Origin: Baffinella frigidus
Taxonomy: Eukaryota; Cryptophyceae; Cryptomonadales; Baffinellaceae
Reading direction: 5' to 3'
Length of the DNA: 10,448 bases
Assembly: GCA_026770585.1 (NCBI GenBank)
Contig: MU646601.1
Location: 170,640-181,087 of the forward strand
How positions within the stretch are numbered: the first letter of the stretch is position 1; the number at the start of each line of letters is the position of its first letter. A program made the position numbers and the translations under genes. Shown one piece after another: positions 1 to 7,180 of this stretch. The notes below the pieces were generated by a model. That model was not told the DNA's origin and ran no database searches. It saw nothing but the letters and a program-made list of their open reading frames with translations.

Positions 1-336
1 CCCCTGGACTCTCGCCCCTCCGCTCTCCCTTCCCACCCTGCCGCCAACCCTCACAGAAAGCCCAAATCATTCATGTCCTTCTATCTTACTGGTACAAGCA
101 CCCCGGATTCCGGCGTCCTTTTACTGGTAGAGGGACCACACCGATTTAAGTTTTGGACCCCCCCGCCCCCGATGCCTGTGAGGACCCTATGGGGACTTCT
201 CGCGCGCCTCGGACGAGAACAGACGTCATGTATGTAGACATTCGGATCCACCAGTCTTCATAATGCCCAGGGCTTCGATGACTCCGGGGCGCGGCATGTG
301 TCCCTTTTCGCTCACTTCTCACTCGTTCGTTGAACG
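1..336. other. Unassigned sequence left of telomere-like array
   Basis: No open frame above about 60 codons, no tRNA-like or hairpin structure and no repeat shared with the rest of the window was seen. The first 60 bases are pyrimidine-rich and there is a C-rich tract near 160-170. The sequence passes directly into telomere-like repeats at about 337. Confidence 0.5.
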
Positions 337-412
337 TTTGGGGTTTAGGGTTTTGGGTTGAGTGTTTATGGTTTAGGGTTTTAAGGTTTAGGGTGAAGGG
401 TTAAGGGTTTAG

Positions 413-607
413 TAGTTTGGCCGTCGAGAACCAATCAGCCAGTCAGCCAAGTCTCATAGGTACCAGTTTTTAGTTGAAAACTAAAACTGGCTTGTGTGAG
501 GGTTCGTTTCTCAGGTTGTCAACAAACGAACTCGCCCAGACTGCCAGTTTATTATTTAGATAAGGAAACTGATTGGGAGCCTTCCCTGGTACTCGTCGGC
601 CATACTA
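413..607. mobile_element. TA-flanked MITE-like element inside the telomere array
   Basis: This 195-bp non-telomeric island splits the array. Its ends form imperfect inverted repeats, 415-433 against 587-605, with 16 of 19 matches (GGCCG, CGAG and ACCA blocks conserved). Both ends are flanked by TA (413-414 and 606-607), the target duplication made by Tc1/mariner-type transposases. Inside are two hairpins: 463-490 (about 12-bp stem with one bulge, loop GAA) and 502-531 (8-bp stem GTTCGTTT/AAACGAAC). An inner pair, CCAATCAG at 431-438 and CTGATTGG at 569-576, overlaps the left end repeat. There is no coding capacity, so it would be non-autonomous. The TA flanks and terminal repeats are seen directly; the superfamily assignment is inference. 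Confidence 0.62.
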
Positions 608-693
608 GGGCTTAGGGTTTAGGGTTCAGGGTTCAGGGTTCAGGGTTTAGGGTTTAGGGTTTAGGGTTCAGAGTTCAGTCTTTAAGGTTGAGT

Positions 694-724
694 ATTTAGT
701 GTTTAGTGTTTAGTGTTTAGTGTT
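694..724 (+). repeat. Homogenised TTTAGTG variant block
   Basis: Consecutive TTTAGTG units form a local block within the telomere-like array. Similar single-variant blocks are TTTAGGC-type at 961-1003 and TTTAGGTTTTAGTG-type at about 1318-1356. Such blocks suggest local slippage or unequal exchange after the array was laid down. Confidence 0.7.
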
Positions 725-1063
725 TAGGGTTTAGGGTGTAGGGTTCAGGGTTCAGGGTTTAGGGTTGGGGGTTTAGTGTTTACTGTTGAGGGTTGAGGGT
801 TGAGGGTTTAGGGTGTAGGGTTTAGGGTGTAGGGTTCAGGGTTAAGGGTTTGGGGCTTATGATGTAGGATTTAGGTTTTGGGGTTTAGGGTCTAGGGTTT
901 AGGTTTTGGGGTTTAGGATGTAAGGTTTAGGGTTTAGGGTTTAGGGTTTAGGGTTTAGGGTTTAGGCTTTAGGCTTTAGGCTTTAGTCTTTAGGCTTTAG
1001 GCTCTAGAGCTCCGGGCTTGTGGTTTGGGGTTTGAGGTTGAGTGGTTAGGTTTTAATGTTCAT

Positions 1064-1121
1064 TGTTCACTGTTCACTGTTTACTGTTTACTGTTTACTG
1101 TTTGATGTTTACTGTTTAGTG
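1064..1121 (+). repeat. TTTACTG/TTCACTG variant block
   Basis: About eight consecutive 7-bp units of the form TTCACTG or TTTACTG, with one TTTGATG unit. The 7-bp period of the surrounding telomere-like array is kept but the GGG is lost, so telomerase using a standard template could not have made this block directly. Local amplification of a mutated unit is the simplest explanation. Confidence 0.75.
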
Positions 1122-1618
1122 TTGAGAGTGTTGGGTGCAGGGTGTAGGGTGTAGGGTGTAGGGTTTAGGGTTTAGGGTTTAGGGTTTGGGGTTTAGGGTT
1201 CAGGGTTTAGGGTTTGGGGTTTAGGGTGTAGGGTGTAGGGTTTAGGGTTTTAGGGTTTAGGGCTTGGGGTTTAGGGTTTAGAGCTGAGGGTTTGGGCTTT
1301 AGGGTTTGGGGTTTATTGTTTAGGTTTTAGTGTTTAGGTTTTAGTGTTTAGGTTTTAGACTTTAGTCTTTAGTCGTTAGTCTTCAGTGTTTTGGGTTTCG
1401 TGTTTTGTGTTCAGTGTTTAGTGTTGAGTGTTTAGGGTTAAGGGTTTAGGGCTTAGGGTTTAGGGTTCAGGGTTCAGGGTTTAGGGTTTAGGGTTTGGGT
1501 TTTAGGGTGTTGAGTGCAGGTTTAGGGTTAGGGCGTAGGGTTTAGGGGTTGGAGTTCAGGGTTTAGGGTTTAGGGTTTAGGGTTTAGGGTTTAGGGTTTA
1601 AGGCTGAGGGTTTAGGTC

Positions 1619-2540
1619 TAACATGGAGATTTCCGTGATACTGAGGCTGTCGCGTCCACCCTTTTCGTCAACAAAGCTCCCCGCAGGGGCCGCAGGGGGC
1701 TTTTCCTTGACACGAAATTCACTATGGGTCTTGCCTCCAACTTGAAAAGGGTCCCAGGCCTGAGCCGTGCTCACTTCATTTGTTCGGGTTTCTTAACAAA
1801 CCGGTTCCAGGGACGGTCCTACGAGCTCGTACCTACAGGGCAGATTCCCCAAAGCACAAGGTGGTAACATTCGAAAAAATCAGGACAAGAGTCAGACACA
1901 GCCTGTTTCATGTCATGGTATGCGCTACCATGACATAAAAACAGGTTATGCCAGCAGTTCCTATTCAGAAAGAGTTCCAAATTAGATTTCACCCCTTCAT
2001 ATCCGCGCCCGGAGGGGGGCGAGTACGAACTTTTAAAGGCCCTGGGTTATATAGGGACTTGCCTCCGAGGCTATTTATTAGCTCGATATACAATCCTTCT
2101 AGAGATCTTCACGTCCTGAATTGCGTCGTTTTCTCTTCACGACTGGAGCCGTCTATGAGAATCTGGGCGCAAGACTCATGGGGGACGCGTCACGTTCCTT
2201 GGGGGACGCGTCGCAACGATAGAAGACACAAAAACGCTTTTGCGTCTATTTATTCGAAAGGGGTTTACGACAACTAACTTTTGTGTGGTAAAGAGTCCAT
2301 TTATTCGAAATCCATCCATTCAAGCTAAGAAGGTCACATGTAAATAGCACAACCATTACGCCCCGGTTTATTATTCTTTTATATCCCACCCCGTGCGATC
2401 TCGTGGCGGTCCGCCTCATCTCGTCTCAGAGAGGACGTGATGATGCGCTTTACAGTTCCGTCAGATCCGCGTTCCTACTAGAGCCATTGCATTATCGTAG
2501 TTTGCCGGCCCCGGGCGCGGGTTCAGGGGTGTACCGGTAG
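1619..2540. other. Unassigned spacer between the two G-strand arrays
   Basis: About 900 bp with no recognisable gene. It contains the perfect 12-bp palindrome TACGAGCTCGTA at 1820-1831, a long hairpin at 1902-1945, a 12-bp direct repeat GGGGGACGCGTC at 2180-2191 and 2201-2212, and a TGTGGTAAAGA motif at 2284-2294. A 109-codon open frame begins at 1948 immediately after the hairpin, but it runs through the direct repeat and shows no recognisable domain. I do not call it a gene. Confidence 0.5.
1902..1945. repeat. Long hairpin with 11-bp perfect inner stem
   Basis: ATGTCATGGTA (1910-1920) pairs perfectly with TACCATGACAT (1926-1936) around a 5-nt loop TGCGC. After one mismatch the stem continues with CCTGTTT (1902-1908) against AAACAGG (1939-1945). 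No T-run or coding region follows that would make it a terminator. It may be the remnant of a foldback element. Confidence 0.75.
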
Positions 2541-2690
2541 GCTTTAGGGTTTAGGGTTTAGGGTTTAGGTTTGAGGCTTTTAGACTTGAGGCTTGAGGGT
2601 TTAGGATTCGGGGTTCGGGGTTTCGGGTTTCGGGTTTCGGGTTTCGGCTTTAGGCTTTGGGCTTTAGGGTTTGGGGTTCAGGAGTTCAAG
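2541..2690 (+). repeat. Short second TTTAGGG-type array with TTTCGGG variants
   Basis: About 150 bp of 7-bp telomere-like repeats in the same orientation as the array at 337-1618. It starts with clean TTTAGGG units and shifts to a run of TTTCGGG and TTCGGGG near 2608-2646. An open frame on the plus strand begins inside it at 2571, so the first part of that frame is repeat-derived. Confidence 0.88.
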
Positions 2691-2720
2691 GTCCAGCATG
2701 TGCGGAAAGCGTCGGGGAGG

Positions 2721-2954
2721 ATGGTTGACCGAGAGGAAAAGAACGCACACCAGAAGGAGGCCTTGATCGAGCTGGGATACTTTTCGAGAGAGAAAATGCG
2801 CGAGTTCTATGAAGCTTCGCACGAGGCTCGTACCGGTAGAATCCTTGAGTCCTTTAGGTTCTTCGAGCTCCCAACATGGACATCGGAACTGGTTCTGCAG
2901 AAAAGCCATGCATCTACTGTTGATGCATCTGGAGCATCAGAACGGCTCTGGTAA
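2721..2954 (+). CDS. Possible coding fragment, 77 residues, unrecognised
   Basis: The longer open frame from 2571 starts inside telomere-like repeats, so the in-frame ATG at 2721 is the more sensible boundary. From there the predicted protein is 77 residues, charged and probably helical at its start (residues 1-35, beginning MVDREEKNAHQKEALIELGY), then more hydrophobic, ending with a TAA at 2952-2954. Codon choice in the first part favours G or C at third positions, unlike most chance frames in this window. The frame crosses the palindromic motif at 2821-2838 without breaking. I recognise no family, and no splice sites or regulatory signals are convincing. It could be a stranded exon, a decayed gene fragment or a chance frame; confidence is low. 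Confidence 0.2.
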   Translation: MVDREEKNAHQKEALIELGYFSREKMREFYEASHEARTGRILESFRFFELPTWTSELVLQKSHASTVDASGASERLW

Positions 2955-3325
2955 CCAAATCGTGGCTCCAGGCGGTGTTGAAGGGCACCAGGCGCAGCGG
3001 CGACACAGAGCAGTCGCATGAGGAGACTCCTAGGAATGAGGATCTGATTTCGTTTGTGGCCTGTGCAGAGCCGCCCCGCCAAAGACCCCTCTTCCGGCCC
3101 GGAGCCCCCTTCCTCCTCCGCGCCCCCCAAGGCCGCGCATTGCGCCCATTTTTGCCGCGCAGACCCACCATTTTTGTGACATTTCAGGCCCCTTTTTGGT
3201 GAAACAAAAAGGTTGTAAAGTGAGAAATGTTTCGTAGTAATTTTAAAGGGCCATAATTTGATTGGACATGATAAATGGTTACGCAGACTCCTTTAGAAGG
3301 ACTCAAACTATGGGGTGTCGTGCCT
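2955..3325. other. Unassigned sequence with GC-rich stretch
   Basis: Nothing definite is seen. 3070-3165 is rich in C and G with proline-type codons in one frame. The rest is AT-richer and leads into the dispersed repeat that begins at about 3326. Several short frames on both strands overlap here, and none has recognisable motifs. Confidence 0.45.
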
Positions 3326-3433
3326 CCTACGGGTTGCCTACCGTAGGATCGTAGGTTCTTGGCTGGACGTGGACAGCTTTAAACCCCCTTTAAAACCCAC
3401 TTGTAGCCTCCCCGAACCCCACTTCGCTCGGTA
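3326..3433 (+). repeat. Dispersed repeat family A, copy 1
   Basis: Positions 3353-3433 match 7992-8073 over about 81 bp with only a few substitutions and one-base length differences in homopolymers. The shared core includes GGCTGGACGTGG, TTTAAAACCCACTTGTAGCC and CACTTCGCTCGGTA. The preceding part, TTGCCTACCGTAGG at 3334-3347 and what follows to 3356, matches 10080-10102 at 20 of 23 positions. A small hairpin (CCTACGG/CCGTAGG) lies at the left end. No coding capacity. Confidence 0.85.
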
Positions 3434-3465
3434 CGCATAGCGAATCTATCCGCTATCTTGGGGTG

Positions 3466-3918
3466 TACGAGGTGCGTTACCTAAATTGGTCCCCTTTTTG
3501 GACGAGAAAAAGATTTGGAAGACGAAATATTTGACCCCATGTCCTTCAGGTCGTTTTGAAGGCAAGCTCACGCTGAGCACTCTGATCTAAAAATCTCCGA
3601 ACATAATTAACGAGTGTTTGAACTAAGGCCAGTTGAAAACTGGCCTTTTTACAGCTGCCGAAACATTCTAATATTCAATTATGGACCTTTCTTACCACAC
3701 AGTCCCCATACAATTTGATCTCGAATTAGTCAACTGTCAACTCGCGGCTGAATTGCTCCGCGAAATCGTGTAGTAAAGAAGGAACTCGATCAAGGTAAAA
3801 AAGCCTTGTTTCCAGCAAGCTTTTGAGTTTTAAACGGCATTGTAAAACGTTTCTCTGGTACAAAACATTTACCTATGTGTGGTAAAGACCGTCAATAATT
3901 TTCGAATGGTCCATAATT
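3466..3918 (+). repeat. Left arm of the long inverted repeat
   Basis: The arm opens with TACGAGGT and ends with GGTCCATAATT, both motifs that recur elsewhere in the window. It carries TGTAGTAAA at 3769-3777 and TGTGGTAAAGA at 3878-3888. No open frame above 60 codons lies within it, so the conservation between arms is not due to coding. Confidence 0.85.
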
Positions 3919-4688
3919 ATCGTACACGCCTCGTAGGATTGTATGGTGGTCGGAGGACCGGTCCCAGGGGGGGGTGTCTTATGAGCGAATTTCTGGTACC
4001 CCCCCCGTGCGGGAGATTTGTTTCACCCGAAAATTACAGGGGAAAATGCAGCACTTTTTTTGGTAACACAGGTGAACAAAAGTTCACCTTTGTTACCAGG
4101 TTGGTGTTACCACAGGTCAACTTTTTGAGATGGTAACACAGGTTGGTGTTATACCACAGGTGAACCGTAACACAGGTTCATGTTCATCTGGGATTTCGTA
4201 ACTTCACCACCCTGCGCGCCTCGTATCGCATCCATCATGATAGCGACCCAATGCAATGATACCGGTACGAGGCGTGTTATTATCACACACACTTATTGGC
4301 ACTTCTTGACTTTATTCGCAAGTGAAAATGCACGGTGCAAGAATTGAGGCGAGATTAGGAAAAAGTCTGGGAACTGCACCAGAGTTTTCGTAACCAAAAC
4401 GCACGTAGAGGAGACTGGGTCCCGGCATTGCGCTGCTCCCAGTACCCGAGTGCATCCCTGGGGGGTGTGCGCCTATTAAGAACTTTCTGATTAGTCTAGG
4501 GGGAAGCGGAAGACTAGTCTGGCTGTTTTGGCCTGTCAAGTCTGACGTGTGATCCATCGGGAGCGGCCCCTTGAACCACAGCGGGCGGAGCCCAATGCTC
4601 TATTTGGGAAGCAAGGCTGACCCGGTCCTGGCTTGGGAAAGGCACGGGCTGACACCGACAATCCTGTTTAATGAACACGAAATCAACG
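3919..4688. other. Unique centre of the long-inverted-repeat element
   Basis: The left third holds a 12-bp inverted pair, ACACGCCTCGTA at 3924-3935 and TACGAGGCGTGT at 4266-4277, enclosing a GGTAACACAGGT minisatellite. The right half (about 4370-4670) is more GC-rich than the arms and carries two overlapping minus-strand frames of 81 and 72 codons (4312-4557 and 4514-4732). Neither shows a recognisable domain. A captured host fragment is possible but unproven. Confidence 0.5.
4062..4180. repeat. GGTAACACAGGT minisatellite with hairpin
   Basis: A 16-bp stem with one mismatch pairs 4062-4077 with 4082-4097 around AAAA. The following sequence repeats the same words in both orientations: GGTGTTACCACAGGT, GGTAACACAGGTTGGTGTTA, ACCACAGGTGAAC and GTAACACAGGTT. 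It looks like a small array grown from an inverted repeat. Confidence 0.75.
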
Positions 4689-5140
4689 AAATATGGACCT
4701 CTTGAAAAATATGGACCATTTTTACCACACATAGGTAAATGTTTTGTACCAGAGAAACGTTTTACAATGCCGTTTAAAACTCAAAAGCTTGCTGGAAACA
4801 AGGCTTTTTTACCTTGATCGAGTTCCTTCTTTACTACACGATTTCGCGGAGCAATTCAGCCGCGAGTTGACAGTTGACTAATTCGAGATCAAATTGTATG
4901 GGGACTGTGTGGTAAGAAAGGTCCATAATTGAATATTAGAATGTTTCGGCAGCTGTAAAAAGGCCAGTTTTCAACTGGCCTTAGTTCAAACACTCGTTAA
5001 TTATGTTCGGAGATTTTTAGATCAGAGTGCTCAGCGTGAGCTTGCCTTCAAAACGACCTGAAGGACATGGGGTAAAATATTTCGTCTTCCAAATCCTTTT
5101 CTCGTCCAAAAAGGTCCATATTTAGATAACATACCTCGTA
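4689..5140 (-). repeat. Right arm of the long inverted repeat
   Basis: Reverse complement of 3466-3918. The inner end carries two AATATGGACC words (4690-4699 and 4709-4717). A minus-strand frame of 91 codons (5031-5306) crosses from this arm into the adjacent foldback unit and is best explained as chance. Confidence 0.85.
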
Positions 5141-5145
5141 GCTTG

Positions 5146-5267
5146 AGCTTTGCAGCTACCGGTACGAAGGCTTCGTATGGCCCCCATCTTACGACTCCTG
5201 GATCATGATGAGACCCATGGGGTCGCTGATCCAGGAGTCGTAAGATGGGGGCCATAGATGCAAAGCT
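5146..5267. repeat. Foldback unit with a 30-bp perfect stem
   Basis: Positions 5176-5205 and 5227-5256 are perfect reverse complements over 30 bp, with a 21-nt loop that itself contains GACCC/GGGTC. Outside the stem, AGCTTTGCA at 5146-5154 is inverted as TGCAAAGCT at 5259-5267. The left side carries 21 extra bases, composed of the palindromes TACCGGTA (5157-5164) and TACGAAGGCTTCGTA (5163-5177). The unit lies 5 bp from the end of the long-inverted-repeat element. It has no coding role; a perfect stem this long suggests a young MITE-like foldback or a recent palindromic duplication. Confidence 0.85.
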
Positions 5268-5299
5268 TTTTACTACAGCCAAGAGGCTCGTAATTACGA

Positions 5300-5602
5300 A
5301 GGTCAATGTTTTGACTACTTCCAGAGCATTCTTGCGCCTTCTGGATGGTACATGGCTTCGTTCAGTGCTGACGTGCCCTCCTTAAATTAACATCATGGTA
5401 TCATCATGTTTAACACCCATCTTAACGTCTCTTTTTAATGGACGATTTTTGGGCAAATCACGATTGCGCCTGTCCTTGCTCGATCTATCTTGAGATATCC
5501 GTCGGTCACAAATCAAAAGGGGAGGGGGCGGAATTGAAATTGTGTAATTATTTGCATCAATTATTGTGTAGTAAATTTCTCGAAAACACCAAGGACGTCG
5601 GA
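5300..5602. other. Unassigned sequence
   Basis: No gene seen. A 74-codon plus-strand frame starts at 5438 but runs on into the repeat beginning at 5603, so it is probably chance. A TGTAGTAAA motif lies at 5567-5575. Confidence 0.5.
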
Positions 5603-5767
5603 ACAGGGGTGGACACGTCGAAATCTCCGCCAGCAGAAGTACAGGAGGGACAACACCTGTAGTAAACTGAACTGAAAACGTGCCTGGTTGAGAGCGTGTC
5701 TATTCTGGATACAAAGCTTCGTACCAGGTGTGTACATATGTAGCCACAACGGGGGGCTGGCGCAATA
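5603..5767 (+). repeat. Dispersed repeat family B, copy 1
   Basis: Diverged copy of 8126-8335. The shared blocks occur in the same order: ACAGG-GTGGACACG, AAATCTCC, CAGCAGAAG-ACAGGAGGGACA, CCTGTAGTAAACTGAA, AACGTGC-TGGTTGA-AGCGTGT, GTGTACAT-TGTA and GGGGCTGG-GCAATA. This copy lacks the extra palindromic segment present in copy 2. No coding content is evident. The common end point GGGGCTGG-GCAATA probably marks a true element terminus. Confidence 0.75.
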
Positions 5768-5822
5768 TCCCCTGATACATGGGGGTGTAATGATTTTTAA
5801 AAGGGGGAGATTTTCTCCGGGC

Positions 5823-5973
5823 GACCTTTAGGTTTTATTGGTGTTAAGCTCAGGAACGATTGGAGAGGGCTTGTCCCGCCATGAACATCCTTCTACAGAA
5901 GGGCTGCCCTTTGCCTGGCTCTGCCGTAAATCCGGTGGTCAGTCATGTTGGGAAACAATAAAACCTAAAGGTC
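5823..5973. repeat. 151-bp unit with 17-bp perfect terminal inverted repeats
   Basis: GACCTTTAGGTTTTATT at 5823-5839 is exactly inverted at 5957-5973. The 117-bp interior has no obvious coding or repeat content. This is the size and shape of a MITE-like element, but no clear target-site duplication flanks it. Confidence 0.75.
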
Positions 5974-6020
5974 CTAAAGGGCACGACCCGGGATATAACT
6001 TAAGCATGCCCATGCCCTGG

Positions 6021-6040
6021 AGCCCTGGAGGTCCAGGGCT
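6021..6040. repeat. 9-bp perfect hairpin
   Basis: AGCCCTGGA (6021-6029), loop GG, TCCAGGGCT (6032-6040). No function can be assigned. Confidence 0.7.
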
Positions 6041-6383
6041 GCACTCCTTACCGGCCACCTTTGGCGTCAATCAACGTATTTCGAGGGGCTTTTGTCAGAA
6101 GAGGGAGGATTGAACTCAGGATTCCCCTGTGGTAAAGACGGGAGAGGGCGGCAGGGAGAATCGACTGCGTGACTGGTGTGTCGGACACAACAACTATAAT
6201 TCCTTTATACTTTTGTACTGACGTCTCGTCCTATCACGTCCGATGTCATTTCTCCATCAGATACCTCGACGGGCCAGACCTTGTTGCTAGTGTCACGACA
6301 GCGGATCTCCGTGGTGAGCCCCGCCAATTACCTCGGCTCCGCCAATTAAGGTGCTATCTACACCATTGTGGCCCATCCAAAAT
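6041..6383. other. Unassigned sequence
   Basis: No gene recognised. It contains TGTGGTAAAGA at 6128-6138 and a direct repeat of CCGCCAATTA near 6328-6349. Short overlapping plus-strand frames of 97 and 68 codons continue into the adjacent hairpins and GC-rich tract, which argues against coding. Confidence 0.45.
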
Positions 6384-6418
6384 GGAAAAAACATGGCGCG
6401 AAGCGCCATGTTTTTTCC
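6384..6418. repeat. 16-bp perfect hairpin with A-run/T-run base
   Basis: GGAAAAAACATGGCGC (6384-6399), loop GAA, then its exact complement 6403-6418, with TTTTTT at 6411-6416. It resembles an intrinsic terminator in form, but the setting is eukaryotic and no upstream gene is visible. A second hairpin follows directly: CCGGGCC (6421-6427), loop GGA, GGCCCGG (6431-6437). Confidence 0.85.
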
Positions 6419-6627
6419 TTCCGGGCCGGAGGCCCGGCCGCCGGGGCCGGAGGCGCGGCTGAGGGAGGAGCTTTAATTGTAGGGTCGCGTCAATTGTCGC
6501 ATCCAGTTACAATCACATGTAGATCACGCGGAAGCCGCTTTCCCTGTTTCCCTGTTCTGTCCGTCAGCATGTAGTAAAATTCCTCTTCTGACAAAAGCCC
6601 GTATTTGGAGGGGTAAATTGTCCAGAG

Positions 6628-6690
6628 GTCGAGGTCACGCGGAAGAGTCGATGACTTAAAAAAAACGGACGCGCCAGGTGGTAAAGAATC
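6628..6690 (+). repeat. Dispersed repeat family C, copy 1
   Basis: Matches 7741-7797 in order: GGTCACGCGGAAGAGT, CATGACTT-like, AAAAAAAACGGACGCGC, then GGTG. A shorter related piece, GATCACGCGGAAG, lies near 6524-6536. The two copies are direct repeats on either side of the composite unit at 6775-7461. Confidence 0.8.
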
Positions 6691-6700
6691 AGTGTCGTAC

Positions 6701-6780
6701 ACGAGGCTCGTACATGTACCGGTACGAGTATGATACGAGCTCGTACGAAGCTTCGTACACACACATGTACGAAGTACCGT
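6701..6780. repeat. Cluster of nested short palindromes
   Basis: Within 80 bp there are ACGAGGCTCGT (6701-6711), TACATGTA (6711-6718), GTACCGGTAC (6716-6725), TACGAGCTCGTA (6734-6745), TACGAAGCTTCGTA (6744-6757, overlapping the previous one) and another TACGAAGTA. This is the densest group of the TACGAG/CTCGTA motif found through the window, and it abuts the left end of the composite unit. Confidence 0.85.
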
Positions 6781-6885
6781 ATTTTTTCATATAAATGCCC
6801 CCCCTTATATAAATGTCGCCCCCCCCTGGGATACTCATAGTGACCTGCTCACTAAATTGTCTCCACCATAGTGGACCTCTCCAGA

Positions 6886-6913
6886 AGCTCATAGTGGACC
6901 TCATAGTGAAATG
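6886..6913 (+). repeat. CTCATAGTG block, left copy
   Basis: AGCTCATAGTGG followed by ACCTCATAGTGAAATG, then an 11-base C tract. It recurs almost exactly at 7374-7402 before another C tract. Further partial copies of CTCATAGTG occur at 6834-6842 and 7322-7330. Confidence 0.8.
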
Positions 6914-6985
6914 CCCCCCCCCCCATCGTGAGAAAAAAACGGCCATATCAATACCCACTTAGGTAGATATGTCTTCAAATCACCC

Positions 6986-7059
6986 GCCGCGGTGGTCCAG
7001 TTGGTCAGCACACAGGAAAAACAGGTCGAAGGTCGTCGGTTCGACCCTCGGACGAAGCG
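6986..7059 (+). ncRNA. tRNA-like head with box A and box B, anticodon arm lost (copy 1)
   Basis: Box A TGGTCCAGTTGG lies at 6993-7004 and box B GGTTCGACCCT at 7038-7048. Their 45-bp start-to-start spacing is what a tRNA of normal length gives. On a tRNA numbering, T8, A14, G18, G19, T54, T55, C56 and A58 are present, and the D stem keeps three of four pairs. The anticodon stem keeps about two of five pairs, the loop is AAAAACA without T33, the T stem is poor, and the acceptor has only four of seven pairs. It therefore cannot be a working tRNA. It is a tRNA-derived promoter module, as in SINEs. Confidence 0.7.
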
Positions 7060-7084
7060 CCAGCCAAAACACCTCTCATCATTC

Positions 7085-7091
7085 TTTTTTT
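7085..7091 (+). terminator. Possible Pol III terminator (T7), unit 1
   Basis: Seven consecutive T on the plus strand, 26 bp after the tRNA-like head. Runs of four or more T end Pol III transcription. Confidence 0.45.
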
Positions 7092-7180
7092 GCTGCCCGC
7101 ACGTGCTATCTTTTTGCCCGCACAGTAAAAAAAACGGCCATATCAATACCCACTTACGTAGGTATGTCTTGAAAGCACCC

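Larger units (their letters stand above)
337..1618 (+). repeat. Degenerate TTTAGGG telomere-like array (G strand)
   Basis: Roughly 1.1 kb of 7-bp repeats on the plus strand, interrupted once by an inserted element at 413-607. The canonical unit is TTTAGGG; the longest clean stretches are at about 926-966 and 1570-1605. Between them lie variants such as TTCAGGG, TGTAGGG, TTGAGGG, TTTGGGG, TTTAGTG, TTTACTG and TTTAGGC, often in local blocks. TTTAGGG is the known telomere repeat of most plants and many green algae. The mixture of variants is typical of the proximal part of a telomere or of an interstitial relic, not of freshly telomerase-made DNA. The G-rich strand reads rightward, so a chromosome end would have lain to the right, where the window has another 8.8 kb of sequence. 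Confidence 0.93.
3466..5140. mobile_element. Long-terminal-inverted-repeat element, about 1.7 kb, non-autonomous
   Basis: The arms 3466-3918 and 4689-5140 are reverse complements. The cores 3495-3886 and 4721-5112 are both 392 bp, and I find only about two substitutions and no indels between them. The outer 30 and inner 30 bases of the arms match more loosely. Each arm contains a small hairpin AAGGCCAGTT-3 nt-AACTGGCCTT (3625-3647 and 4960-4982). The central 770 bp has no frame that looks like a transposase. Long arms and an uncoding centre fit a foldback or Mutator-like non-autonomous DNA transposon, but no convincing target-site duplication is visible next to the ends. Near-identity of the arms means recent insertion, recent inversion-duplication, or gene conversion. 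Confidence 0.85.
6935..7123 (+). mobile_element. tRNA-derived (SINE-like) unit 1
   Basis: First of two direct units with a period of 195-197 bp. It comprises an A-run followed by CGGCCATATCAATACCCACTTA, a tRNA-like head at 6986-7059, and a tail CTCATCATTC-TTTTTTT-GCTGCCCGCACGTGC ending in TTTTTGCCCGCAC. Pol III-type promoter boxes and a T7 run (7085-7091) lie in the order and spacing of a Pol III gene, giving an expected transcript of about 100 nt. No poly-A tail or target-site duplication is obvious. The tandem arrangement is unusual for a SINE. Confidence 0.65.

Noticed and set aside
1948-2277. 109-codon plus-strand open frame
   Set aside because: It starts straight after a hairpin, runs through a 21-bp-spaced direct repeat (giving WGTRHVPWGTRR) and has no domain, signal or codon bias suggesting a gene.
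4312-4732. Two overlapping minus-strand frames in the centre of the long-inverted-repeat element, considered as a transposase
   Set aside because: At 81 and 72 codons they are far too short, and no DDE/DDD-type or zinc-finger pattern could be seen.
3457-5149. 9-bp target-site duplication around the long-inverted-repeat element (CTTGGGGTG against GCTTGAGCT)
   Set aside because: The match is partial and out of register, no better than chance.
6384-6418. Bacterial rho-independent terminator
   Set aside because: The form fits, but there is no bacterial-type gene upstream and the telomere repeats show eukaryotic nuclear DNA.
6986-7059. Functional tRNA gene
   Set aside because: The anticodon stem and loop, T stem and acceptor stem do not pair and T33 is absent. 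Only the promoter boxes are intact.
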